Of a stretch of DNA of 24,793 nucleotides, positions 1-8,293 are shown piece by piece (position 1 is the first letter of the stretch; each line of letters opens with the position of its first letter). The notes beneath the pieces are model-generated. The model was not told the origin of the DNA and searched no databases. It saw only the letters and a program-made list of their open reading frames with translations. A program made the position numbers and the translations under genes. This stretch comes from an uncultured Lachnospiraceae bacterium (GTDB lineage Bacteria > Bacillota > Clostridia > Lachnospirales > Lachnospiraceae): contig CAJUOO010000048.1 of NCBI GenBank assembly GCA_910588535.1, positions 1-24,793 of the forward strand, written 5' to 3'.

Positions 1-113
1 ATACTGGCTTTAGATACACCATACTCTGCGGTGATGCTTTTGTAGGTTCGTCCTTTTTCCTCATGGAGGCGGACAATCTTCTTTTTAAATTCGGGAGCGT
101 AGTTTTGCAACAT
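1..113 (-). CDS. IS3-family transposase OrfA-like protein, N-terminal fragment cut by window edge
   Basis: The reverse strand from an ATG at 113 reads MLQNYAPEFKKKIVRLHEEK and continues with GRTYKSITAEYGVSKASI up to the window edge. This is the start of the small helix-turn-helix subunit (OrfA) of IS3-type transposases, which binds the element's terminal repeats and is normally made with a frameshifted OrfB integrase. About 37 codons are visible, so completeness and the OrfB partner cannot be judged. The gene reads away from the two-component system, so one IS end should lie between 113 and about 200. No terminal repeat could be fixed because the other end is outside the window. Confidence 0.75.
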   Translation of the reverse strand, partial: MLQNYAPEFKKKIVRLHEEKGRTYKSITAEYGVSKAS

Positions 114-141
114 AATGAGTATCTCTTTCCTTGTAATTTTG

Positions 142-171
142 ATTATATCTCATTAGTCACTCCCGTTACAA
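142..171 (-). promoter_or_regulatory. Putative promoter of the IS transposase gene
   Basis: On the reverse strand TTGTAA (171-166) is followed after 18 bases by a consensus TATAAT (147-142), about 30 bases upstream of the transposase ATG. A -35/-10 pair at this distance from the start codon is plausible for an IS promoter. The region is AT-rich, so chance matches are possible. Confidence 0.4.
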
Positions 172-351
172 CTTTATTATAGCATCTCATAATAAGTGTT
201 AGATACAAACTCATCTCTTTTCGTGTAGGTTTTTATTTGGATGTTTAAATTACACCATGAAGAAACTAAATTTGTATTTTATTTTTCAAAAGTAATAAAA
301 GTTGCAAACTGATATACAATTATTTATCAATCCAAAAGGAGGTCTTGCCGC

Positions 352-1038
352 ATGTTCCACATTCTAATAGTTGATGATGAAAAGCACACTCGACTGCTTC
401 TTCAAAAAGTGCTTGAAACAGAGAAATATCATGTATTTTCGGCATGCAATGGTCAGGAAGCGCTTGAAGTTATGGACAAAAACCATATTGATCTTGTGAT
501 ATTAGATATAATGATGCCTGTGATGGACGGCTATGAGCTAACCAAAGCCCTGCGGGAGACAGACAACAATCTGCCTATTCTTATGGTATCAGCAAAACAA
601 CTACCCATAGACAAGAAAAAAGGATTCTTGGCAGGCACCGACGATTACATAACAAAACCAATAGATGAGGAGGAGATGCTGCTTCGCATCCGCGCGCTGC
701 TTCGCAGGGCAAAATTTGCAAGCGAGCATAAAATAGAATTTAACAACATCACTCTCGACTACGACGCACTCACTGTCTCAAAAGAAAACGAAATACAAGA
801 GCTGCCTCAAAAAGAATTTCTTCTTCTATATAAATTACTCTCCAATCCCGGAAAAATATTTACAAGAATCCAGCTTATGGATGAAATATGGGGAACAGAG
901 AGCGAGACTGGCTGGGAGACTGTCACAGTTCATATCGGGCGACTCAGAAAACGATTTGAGCACTGGAACGAATTTGAGATAATCTGCGTGCGCGGCCTTG
1001 GTTATAAAGCAGTCAGACATGATCCGCAGACTGGATAA
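352..1038 (+). CDS. OmpR/PhoB-family response regulator
   Basis: This is a DNA-binding response regulator of 228 residues, the usual length for the OmpR/PhoB family. The receiver domain (about 1-115) has the acidic pair D8/D9, phospho-acceptor D52 in ILDIMMPVMDG, switch residue S80 and K102 in DDYITKP. The C-terminal winged helix (about 130-225) ends in the typical GRLRKRF...VRGLGYKA motif. An AAAGGAGG site at 335-342 fixes the ATG at 352. It is followed after 149 bases by a histidine kinase on the same strand, so it is probably the cognate regulator. Nothing nearby reveals the stimulus; the ABC exporter downstream is on the other strand and separated by a repeat. Confidence 0.93.
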   Translation: MFHILIVDDEKHTRLLLQKVLETEKYHVFSACNGQEALEVMDKNHIDLVILDIMMPVMDGYELTKALRETDNNLPILMVSAKQLPIDKKKGFLAGTDDYITKPIDEEEMLLRIRALLRRAKFASEHKIEFNNITLDYDALTVSKENEIQELPQKEFLLLYKLLSNPGKIFTRIQLMDEIWGTESETGWETVTVHIGRLRKRFEHWNEFEIICVRGLGYKAVRHDPQTG

Positions 1039-1187
1039 TACTACACATATCCATCTTCTCCCATACTCCTCCATTATCTGATTTCTGCAATTTATACAAA
1101 AAATAGATATTACCATCTATCCATATCCACACATTTTCTATCACCAGACTGCATTATATAAAAAATAACATAGAAACGAGAATAATT

Positions 1188-2252
1188 ATGAAAAAACCAC
1201 CACTCAATCGCCGTATTGGCTTAACACTGCTCTTTATCTTTATCGTGGGCATCATTATGTTTCTTTCAGAAATCTTAGTCAGCATCCTTATGTACCTCCT
1301 ACTTCAGACTGAGCTTCTATTTAGGACAGACAACACCATTCCTTCCTCTGCCCTCGTTGTGATCACTGCACTATTTGCCAACTTTATTGTAGGTATCCTT
1401 CTCTCTGTGCCTCTTAGCAGATATCCCCTAAAGCCTATTAACGAGCTGATCAACAAGCTTAACCTCCTCGCCGCAGGTAAATATAAAACCCGCATCCAGA
1501 CAGAAGGCATATCTGGCAAATACCCCGCCTTTGTTGAATTAGCTGACAGCTTTAACACACTCGCCAATGAACTGGAACACACAGAAATGCTGAGAGAAGA
1601 TTTTATCAACAACTTCTCTCATGAATTTAAGACGCCCATCGTTTCCATCGCCGGCTTTGCCAAACTACTTCAAAAAGGAAACTTAAGCACAGAAGAGCAA
1701 AAAGAATACATTCAAGTAATAGAAGAAGAATCTCTGCGCCTCTCCAACATGGCCACCAATGTGCTCAATCTCACTAAAGTAGAAAACCAAACCATATTGA
1801 CTGATACCACCACCTACAATCTATCAGAACAAATCCGAGCCTGCATCCTTATCCTTGAGAAAAAATGGGAAAAAAAGCAACTCTCCTTCTCCGTGGATTT
1901 TGATGAATACACCATCACGGCCAATGAAGAGCTGCTCAAACAGGTCTGGCTAAATCTCATTGATAACGCAATAAAATTTTCCCCCAAGGACAGCACCATA
2001 TGGATTGACATTACGCAAAACATCGATCTAACCATTATCTCCATCACAAACAAAGGAAGTTCGATAAAACCAGAACATCAAAAGAGGATTTTCCATAAAT
2101 TCTATCAGGCAGATGAATCTCACGCCAAAGAAGGAAATGGCATTGGTCTTTCTATTGTAAAGCGTGTTGTCGAATTGCATGGTGGAGAGATTCTTCTGAA
2201 TAGTCAAAACGACCACACCACATTTGTGATAAAACTTCCCACAGAATCCTAA
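1188..2252 (+). CDS. Membrane sensor histidine kinase (HAMP, HisKA, HATPase_c)
   Basis: A 354-residue sensor kinase, partner of the upstream response regulator. There are two membrane segments (about 11-39 and 52-76) separated by only a dozen residues, so there is almost no extracellular sensor domain. A HAMP linker follows (about 77-132). The H-box NNFSHEFKTP carries phospho-acceptor H145. The N-box NLIDNAIKF has N256 and N260, and the ATP lid and G2 motif GNGIGL lie at 315-320. The short loop suggests sensing of a membrane state or an interaction with another membrane protein, which is inference. The 149-base gap before it is AT-rich and shows no strong hairpin. The start has only a weak purine-rich site (GAAACGAGAA). 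Confidence 0.92.
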   Translation: MKKPPLNRRIGLTLLFIFIVGIIMFLSEILVSILMYLLLQTELLFRTDNTIPSSALVVITALFANFIVGILLSVPLSRYPLKPINELINKLNLLAAGKYKTRIQTEGISGKYPAFVELADSFNTLANELEHTEMLREDFINNFSHEFKTPIVSIAGFAKLLQKGNLSTEEQKEYIQVIEEESLRLSNMATNVLNLTKVENQTILTDTTTYNLSEQIRACILILEKKWEKKQLSFSVDFDEYTITANEELLKQVWLNLIDNAIKFSPKDSTIWIDITQNIDLTIISITNKGSSIKPEHQKRIFHKFYQADESHAKEGNGIGLSIVKRVVELHGGEILLNSQNDHTTFVIKLPTES

Positions 2253-2555
2253 TTCTACTTTTTTACAATACCTTACACGAACACCTACCATCACAATGAT
2301 TACACTGATTTTTAAATATACTGTCGTTTGTTACACTCTTTCCTAACTAAGAACAGGATAACACAGATTTTCAACAGGTTCCTTGAGAAAAACAGCAGAC
2401 GCGCTATATTACTTTGCTGAATATTTCAAATACACTGCGATTCTTCATATACTTATAATTTCATGTTTATATTTATTTTATTTGTAGTTATAATTCATCA
2501 AGTTTTCTTATCAAAGACAATAAAAACTATTTTTTAATCTTATACAAGTAAAATG
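2253..2555. other. Intergenic region with a remnant of repeat R1
   Basis: This AT-rich stretch after the kinase gene has no convincing ORF. Bases 2368-2387 read TTTTCAACAGGTTCCTTGAG and match the R1 edge TTTTCAATAGGTTCCTTGAG (seen at 8081-8100) at 19 of 20 positions, while the rest of the element is absent. It is best read as a decayed or partial copy of R1. No clear terminator for the kinase gene was found. Confidence 0.5.
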
Positions 2556-2752
2556 ACAACGTATTTTGCCTAACTGATAAAACAGTCCGGCGAACTGCCT
2601 GTGGTTCTCAAGGAACCTATTGAAAAACGCCGGCGCTTAGCGAGGTAATTTCGAGCTTAGCGTCCGCTGCGTTTTTCACTAAGCGGGAGCGGGGTGACGG
2701 AGGACCACAGGCAGTTCGCCGGACGGACCTTCCCAGAAAATGATACAACAAA
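2556..2752 (+). repeat. R1 structured repeat, copy 1 (subfamily A)
   Basis: A 197-bp element made of nested inverted repeats. The outer arms 2585-2605 and 2704-2724 are a perfect 21-bp inverted repeat. Inside are the helix GAAAAACGC (2622-2630) / GCGTTTTTC (2669-2677) and a second helix CGGCGCTTAGC (2631-2641) / GCTTAGCGTCCG (2655-2666). Copy 2 (7953-8149, inverted) matches over the whole 197 bp, including non-palindromic flanks such as AGAAAATGATACAACAAA. The core recurs at 8294-8509 and 24661-24793 with different outer arms. There is no ORF of its own and no coding for a mobilising enzyme. It could be a REP/MITE-like non-autonomous element or a structured RNA. Confidence 0.9.
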
Positions 2753-2816
2753 TTTTTACAACAGATAAAGTCTAAAATCTACAAGAAGCCATCCTACATT
2801 AAAAAAATAGAAAATA

Positions 2817-3416
2817 CTACAAAAGCAGCCCCGATAATATCTGCACGCAAGTCTCCACGCCCAGCTTACCACTGTCCAACACCATATCATAATTTTCCGC
2901 CGCATCCCACTTTTTCATAGTATTGGCATAATACGCCGACCGTCTGCGCCTGTTATTCTTCTCCATCACCTTATCCACACTGCCCTTGTCCACGCCGTAC
3001 TCCTTAATAATTCTGTCTTTTTTCGACTCATAATCTGCGCGGATAAATACTCTGAGAACACCTCCCCTGTCCCTCAGCGCCTCACCGGCACAATGCCCCA
3101 CAAAGACACATCTTCCCTGTTCGGCAGCTTCCTTGACCGCTCTCTGCATAGACAGATAAATCTGCTGCTCTGTGGACAACGTATCACTCTTTCCACTCTG
3201 TGCATTGATTAACATGGCGATGGAGTACAGAAAACTGTTTGTCGTGCTCTCCTCACGCCTTTCCACCTCCTTTGCTGACATGCCAAGCCTCGCCGCCACT
3301 TTCTCATACACTTCACTGGTACAGCAGGAAACTCCTGCCCTCTCTGCTGTCTTCTTCCCTATCTCGGTCCCTGCACTGCCATATTCCCTCTCTATCGTAA
3401 TATAATGATATTTCAT
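2817..3416 (-). CDS. Cytidylate-kinase-like family protein
   Basis: A 199-residue protein starting MKYHYITIEREYGSAGTEIG, with a P-loop-like REYGSAG at 10-16 in place of the classical Walker A. This matches the cytidylate kinase-like family (Cytidylate_kin2), common in Clostridia and often of unproven substrate. Mid-protein features are typical: RCVFVGHCAGEALRD, then a run with FIRADYESKKDRI. The family is expected to bind nucleotides, but CMP kinase activity should not be assumed. It starts 12 bases after the upstream ABC gene with an AGGAGGGG site, so it is the last gene of a three-gene operon with the exporter. Confidence 0.82.
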   Translation of the reverse strand: MKYHYITIEREYGSAGTEIGKKTAERAGVSCCTSEVYEKVAARLGMSAKEVERREESTTNSFLYSIAMLINAQSGKSDTLSTEQQIYLSMQRAVKEAAEQGRCVFVGHCAGEALRDRGGVLRVFIRADYESKKDRIIKEYGVDKGSVDKVMEKNNRRRRSAYYANTMKKWDAAENYDMVLDSGKLGVETCVQILSGLLL

Positions 3417-3428
3417 AACTTCCCCTCC

Positions 3429-5198
3429 TTACGCCGATTGCTCAAACTGGCTATTGTACAGTTCACTGTAAAAACCACCTCTGGCAAGCAATTCTTCATG
3501 TGTTCCGCTCTCTATAATATCCCCTGCCTTCATCACCAGTATCAGATCGGCATCCTTGATCGTCGACAATCTATGTGCAATTACAAAAGATGTCCGATTT
3601 CTCATCAGCTCATCCATCGCCTGCTGAATCTTAAGCTCCGTTCTGGTGTCCACCGAGCTGGTAGCTTCATCTAAAATCAACATCGGACGATCGGCAATCA
3701 TAGCTCTCGCAATAGTAAGCTGCTGCTTCTGCCCCTGCGACAAGCTCATCTGATCATTTAGCACTGTGTCAAAGCCTTCCGGCAATGAGCGAATAAAATG
3801 ATATAAGCCCACTGCTTTACACGCCTTGATCATATCTTCGTCCGATACATTTTCCGAACAATAGACCAAATTTTCCCGAATCGTTCCTTCAAACAGCCAT
3901 GTATCTTGCAAAACCATGCAGAACTGAGAATGAACCTCCTCCCTTCTCACCTTGTCAACTGCAATTCCATCAATTTGTATCTCCCCGCCAAGAAGCTCAT
4001 GAAAACGCATAAGAAGATTCACCATCGTTGTCTTGCCCGCCCCGGTAGGACCGACGATCGCGATCTTCTGCCCCGCCTTTGCCTTGGCAGAAAAATCATG
4101 AATAATTATCTTATCTGTACCCTCATATCCAAATCTGACATGCTTAAACTCCACATCACCCTTTACATTGGTAAGATGTGCTGTCTTCTCGCTCTCATCT
4201 GCCATCTCCTCCGCTTCCAGAAATTCAAATACTCTCTCTCCTGCAGCCGCTGCAGACTGGAGTGACTGCGCTGCCTGTGCCATCTGTGACAAAGGCTGCG
4301 TGAAGAATCGCACATACATCATAAAAGCGACAATCACCTCAAAGCCAATCTTTCCATTCATAGTGAGCAGTGCACCCACAATACATACCACCACATAGCC
4401 AAAATTTCCGATAAATCCCATAATTGGCATCATCATACCAGAAAGACACTGCGCCTTAAATCCGCTGTCCAACAGATTTTCATTCATTCTATCAAAATCT
4501 TCCTGCGCCTTATCTTCCCCATTATAAGCCTTCACAACGGTATGTCCCGAATAAATCTCCTCAATATGACCATTTAACAGACCCAGATTCTTCTGCTGCC
4601 GAAAGAAATATTTCTGTGACCGCCCCATAATCAGCATCATCAGCACAAATCCCACAATCGTGGAAAGCACTGCCGCAACTGTCATTGTCACATCTGTGAC
4701 AAGCATCATAATCACAGAGCCCACAAACAGCATAATTGCAGAGACCAGTGTGCCAATGCTCTGGTTTAATGACTGGGCTATCGTATCCACATCATTTGTC
4801 ACTCTTGAGAGCACATCTCCTGTTGTTGTCTTATTATAATACCACATGGGCAGACGATTAATCTTCTTTGAAATATCACCTCTCAGGCTCTTTGACACCC
4901 CCTGTGTCACACTTGTCATAAGAAGATGCTGCATAAGGGACAGTATCGCGCTAAATACATAAAAACAGATTAGCGTAATACCAATGCCCGCCACAGCCTT
5001 CATATCAATTTCTGTCATCAGACCATCCGTGATCACCTTAGTCATCTCAGATAATTTATCTGGTCCTAACAGTGTGAGAATTGTCCCTGCTCCTGAGCCT
5101 ATCACCGCTATAATCATCAAGCTCCAATACCTGCGGCAGTAGATAAGAAGCTTTTTCCATGTACCTGTAAAATCCTTTGATTTCGTTCTGTTTTCCAT
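3429..5198 (-). CDS. ABC exporter subunit with fused membrane and ATPase domains (canonical ATPase residues)
   Basis: A 589-residue type IV ABC exporter half-transporter. The N-terminal membrane domain (about 1-320) carries several hydrophobic spans. The nucleotide-binding domain has Walker A GPTGAGKTT (383-391), signature LSQGQ (486-490, second Gly replaced by Gln), Walker B LILDE with catalytic E511, and switch H542 in AHRLST. The start codon overlaps the stop of the upstream ABC gene by one base (TAATG), so the two are translationally coupled and almost certainly form a heterodimer. Multidrug, lipid or peptide export are all possible; the substrate cannot be read from sequence. Confidence 0.93.
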   Translation of the reverse strand: MENRTKSKDFTGTWKKLLIYCRRYWSLMIIAVIGSGAGTILTLLGPDKLSEMTKVITDGLMTEIDMKAVAGIGITLICFYVFSAILSLMQHLLMTSVTQGVSKSLRGDISKKINRLPMWYYNKTTTGDVLSRVTNDVDTIAQSLNQSIGTLVSAIMLFVGSVIMMLVTDVTMTVAAVLSTIVGFVLMMLIMGRSQKYFFRQQKNLGLLNGHIEEIYSGHTVVKAYNGEDKAQEDFDRMNENLLDSGFKAQCLSGMMMPIMGFIGNFGYVVVCIVGALLTMNGKIGFEVIVAFMMYVRFFTQPLSQMAQAAQSLQSAAAAGERVFEFLEAEEMADESEKTAHLTNVKGDVEFKHVRFGYEGTDKIIIHDFSAKAKAGQKIAIVGPTGAGKTTMVNLLMRFHELLGGEIQIDGIAVDKVRREEVHSQFCMVLQDTWLFEGTIRENLVYCSENVSDEDMIKACKAVGLYHFIRSLPEGFDTVLNDQMSLSQGQKQQLTIARAMIADRPMLILDEATSSVDTRTELKIQQAMDELMRNRTSFVIAHRLSTIKDADLILVMKAGDIIESGTHEELLARGGFYSELYNSQFEQSA

Positions 5199-6955
5199 TA
5201 TGCAAGTTCCTCCTTCGAAAGCTGAGAATACGCGATCTGCTGATAAGTCTCACAATCTCTCATCAGCTCCTCATGTGTTCCCTTGCCAGCCACCTTCCCG
5301 TCATCAAGCACAATAATCTGATCCGCATCCCGAATTGTCCCGATTCTCTGAGCCACAATCAACCTCGTCGCATCCTTGCAGTCCTTTTCTAGCTGCTTTC
5401 TGAGAATCCGGTCCGTCTTATAATCAAGTGCGGAGAAGGAATCATCAAAGATCAGAATCTCCGGCCTTCGGCACACCGCTCTCGCAATTGACAACCTCTG
5501 CTTCTGTCCGCCTGAGAAATTTGAGCCTCCCTGTGACACATGTGCATCATATCCCTCTGGAAGCTTCTCCACAAATTCCGACGCCTGCGCTGTGTAGACT
5601 GCCTCCACCACATCTGACTTTAGATGCTTTGCCTTTCCGTTATCCCCATAGGCGATATTGTCATAGACTGTACCTGAGAATAAAATCGCCTTCTGCGACA
5701 CATAGCCAATTTTATTTCTCAGCGCCTTTTGATTATATTTCTTGACATTGATTCCATCCACCAGCACTTCACCCTCCGTCGCATCATAGAAGCGGGGAAT
5801 CATATGAATCATTGTGCTCTTACCACTTCCGGTAGAACCGATAACAGCCACCGTCTCTCCCTTTTTCGCAGAAAAACTGATATTTTCCAGCACATCCTCC
5901 TCTGCTCCCGGATAGCGGAAGCTGACATTGCGAAATTCTATTGTCCCTGTCTCCTTTGCAGCAGATCCATCCTCCTCACCATCTGCAATAGAAAGCTTTG
6001 TCTCCAACACCTCCAAAATACGCTTTGCCGAGACAGATGCCCTTGGAAATATTATAAAAATCATAACCAGCATCATAAATGCCATCACAACCTGCATAGC
6101 ATACTGAGTAAATACAATCATATCTGAAAACAATCCGATCTTATCTGCAAATGCCGCCTCACTTATCATCGCAGCGCCAAGCCAGTAGATGGTCAGCGTC
6201 AGCCCATTCATAATCATCTGAATGGAAGGCATCATAAATGACATCGTTCTGCTTGCAAACAGATTGGTCTTTGTAAGTTCCTTGTTTGCGACATCAAACT
6301 TGTCCTCCTGATAGCCTTCCGCATTGTATGCCCTGACCACGCGGATTCCTGTAAGATTTTCCCTTGTCACTCTGTTAATATCATCCGTCAGCCTCTGCAA
6401 TTTCTTAAACTTTGGCATCGCTATAGATACACAGATAACCACTGTAATTAACAATAACACCACCGCAGCAGCCGTGGTAAGTGTCCATGTCACATTCTTT
6501 CCAGATATTTTAAGTATTGCCCACACCGCCATAATCGGCGCTTTCACAATGGACTGAAGTCCCATCACAATCAACATCTGCACCTGCTGAATATCATTGG
6601 ATGAGCGGGTAATTAAGCTCGCTGTGGAAAATTTTCCAATCTCCCCCATAGAAAAAGACTGAATTTTGGCAAACATTCTTCTTCTGGTATCTGCGCCAAA
6701 ATCTGTGGCAACTCTTGCAGCCATCACCGCAACCATCAATGCACTGCACAGACTTCCCAGCGCACAGGCCAACATCTTCGCCCCCGCTGCCAAAACTGCC
6801 GCCATCTCACTTCCCGGTGTCTGCACCAATGTTGTTATCTCTGACATATAATCTGGCATCTTTAGATCCAGCCAGACCTGAGCCACAATAAATACAACTG
6901 CAGCAGCCAGACAGATCCAATCTCGTCTCCTAAATTTGCTAAATAATCGAATCAT
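5198..6955 (-). CDS. ABC exporter subunit with degenerate ATPase site
   Basis: A 585-residue ABC half-transporter and first gene of the operon. The ATG at 6955 is preferred over the in-frame GTG at 6979 because GGAAGGAGAG sits just upstream of the ATG. The nucleotide-binding domain has Walker A GSTGSGKST (373-381) and signature FSGGQ (480-484). Walker B LIFDD ends in D505 instead of catalytic Glu, and the switch histidine is Gln (Q536 in VAQRIGT). Paired with the partner's LSQGQ signature this makes one non-hydrolytic ATP site. The other site (partner E511/H542 plus this FSGGQ) is canonical, as known for heterodimeric exporters such as BmrCD and TM287/288. No regulator gene is adjacent. Confidence 0.92.
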   Translation of the reverse strand: MIRLFSKFRRRDWICLAAAVVFIVAQVWLDLKMPDYMSEITTLVQTPGSEMAAVLAAGAKMLACALGSLCSALMVAVMAARVATDFGADTRRRMFAKIQSFSMGEIGKFSTASLITRSSNDIQQVQMLIVMGLQSIVKAPIMAVWAILKISGKNVTWTLTTAAAVVLLLITVVICVSIAMPKFKKLQRLTDDINRVTRENLTGIRVVRAYNAEGYQEDKFDVANKELTKTNLFASRTMSFMMPSIQMIMNGLTLTIYWLGAAMISEAAFADKIGLFSDMIVFTQYAMQVVMAFMMLVMIFIIFPRASVSAKRILEVLETKLSIADGEEDGSAAKETGTIEFRNVSFRYPGAEEDVLENISFSAKKGETVAVIGSTGSGKSTMIHMIPRFYDATEGEVLVDGINVKKYNQKALRNKIGYVSQKAILFSGTVYDNIAYGDNGKAKHLKSDVVEAVYTAQASEFVEKLPEGYDAHVSQGGSNFSGGQKQRLSIARAVCRRPEILIFDDSFSALDYKTDRILRKQLEKDCKDATRLIVAQRIGTIRDADQIIVLDDGKVAGKGTHEELMRDCETYQQIAYSQLSKEELA

Positions 6956-7076
6956 ATTTTTACTCTCCTTCCCTGTCACGTGCCATAAGCACTTTATTTA
7001 CATAAAATATTACCATAAAATGCTAAACTGAAACGAAACAATACTCCATGTATGGGAAAAATTCCTTCTTCTTATT

Positions 7077-7139
7077 CTAACTCCCTTCTGCCTGCTTTAG
7101 CAGGCATACCAATCAGGAAGTAAAATGTTTACTTCACAC
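7077..7139 (+). repeat. R2 63-bp two-hairpin repeat, copy 1
   Basis: A 63-bp unit running from CTAACTCCC to TTCACAC with two hairpins: GCCTGCTTTAGCAGGC, and the pair AAGTAAA/TTTACTT around ATG. Copies of exactly the same length lie at 9924-9986 (same orientation) and 8349-8411 (inverted). The first hairpin shows a compensated pair change between copies (GCCTGC/GCAGGC versus GCCCGC/GCGGGC). This copy lies upstream of the ABC operon, between it and the broken methyltransferase. Confidence 0.85.
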
Positions 7140-7258
7140 GATTCATATATTTTTGCTTCTACTGTTGGTTGAATTTACAAAATGAACTAACCGACACGGT
7201 TATAGATGATTTCAATTATCCATAGTAAAATGGAATCAAAAGAAACAATGATTAAAGT

Positions 7259-8026
7259 ATGTTTGTCTTGTGTTATATTGTAACAGCTTTTGATTTGTCT
7301 GAAGCTGGAATAGAAAAGGGGAAAAAGCTTGCCGAAAAATGTAATACTTATGTAGATTTTTTTAAAGCTGACATAACTGATTTTCGTGCAAGCGAATACT
7401 ATGACATTATTTTCAGTAGTGGAGTATATCACTTTATTAAGCCAGAAATCCGAAAAGAAATCACAACAAACCTGAAAGAATACACAAACAAAAACGGCAT
7501 ACATGCAATCAATGTATTTGTAGATAAACCATTTGTAAAAGTACCACCAGATAAAGATACTAATCGGTTTCGCTGGAATTCTGGAGAACTTTTTATGCTC
7601 TATCATGATTGGAAATTGCATAAGACAGAAGAAGTTATTTTTAACTACAATAGCGGCGGAATACCACACCAGATTTCCTTTAACCTGCCCGTCATTATCC
7701 GCAACGGAACAATTCTTGCTGATCCTCAGTCCAAGAAAGAAATCGAGATTTTAATGTTTGAAGAAGAATTGAAGCACATACGGCGGGCTTTGGCTGACAC
7801 CGCCATCCCCGGATTCGCGACCGCTTATTCTGGCTCAGCCGAAGTAAGATTATACCTAGCAGGAAGAATGAATGAGGGCTTTCAGGCTTATCTGCAAAAC
7901 CATTCTACGGATAGGTGTATTCATATGGTTGATACACAAGATAAATGGTACGTTTGTTGTATCATTTTCTGGAAGGATCCGCCCGGCGAACTGCCTGTGG
8001 TCCTCCGTCACCCCGCTCTCGCTTAG
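7259..8026 (+). pseudogene. Broken TehB-like methyltransferase fused to unrelated sequence and repeat
   Basis: The 255-codon frame is composite. From VTAFDLSEAGIEKGKKLAEK through the motif GIHAINVFVDKPFVKVPPDK to about codon 137 it matches the middle and end of TehB/SAM-dependent methyltransferases. The N-terminal third with the glycine-rich SAM motif I is missing, and no ribosome binding site precedes the apparent ATG. From about 7670 the frame continues into about 95 residues not recognised (with LADTAIPGFATAYSGSAEVR). The last residues, from about 7953, are encoded by repeat R1. It is therefore most likely a remnant with no methyltransferase activity, created by deletion or rearrangement. 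Whether the middle part belongs to another gene is unknown. Confidence 0.7.
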
Positions 8027-8149
8027 TGAAAAACACAACGGACGCTAAGCTCGAAACTACCTCGCTAAGCGCCGGTGTTTTTCAATAGGTTCCTTGAGGA
8101 CTACAGGCAGTTCGCCGGGCTGTTTTATCTGTTAGGTAAAACACGTTGT
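7953..8149 (-). repeat. R1 structured repeat, copy 2 (subfamily A, inverted relative to copy 1)
   Basis: 197 bp, nearly identical to copy 1 on the opposite strand, with the same outer flanks. The outer arms are 7981-8003 and 8098-8120. The inner helix reads GAAAAACAC (8028-8036) with GTGTTTTTC (8075-8083). Relative to copy 1 the helix changes by paired substitutions, and an outer-arm T-A pair has become C-G. It supplies the stop codon of the composite methyltransferase frame. With copy 1 it brackets the ABC/kinase-like operon as a long inverted repeat. Confidence 0.9.
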
Positions 8150-8293
8150 ACTTTGTTTGTACAGGAGTGATAGATGTTTTTTGTTGTCTTCTTATAGAAA
8201 ATCTGATGATTTATGAATACAAACAAACGAAATATTAAATAGGGTTACAAATATATGCAGAATCACAGCGTATCTGAACGATTCAATAAAAGT

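Noticed and set aside
302..330. TTGCAA-17-TATCAA as promoter of the response regulator
   Set aside because: The transcription start would fall inside the ribosome binding site, and the -10 match is poor in an AT-rich region.
2585..2724. R1 as a simple rho-independent terminator
   Set aside because: It is far longer than a terminator, lacks a T tract after the outer stem, and recurs with conserved inner structure at sites unrelated to gene ends.
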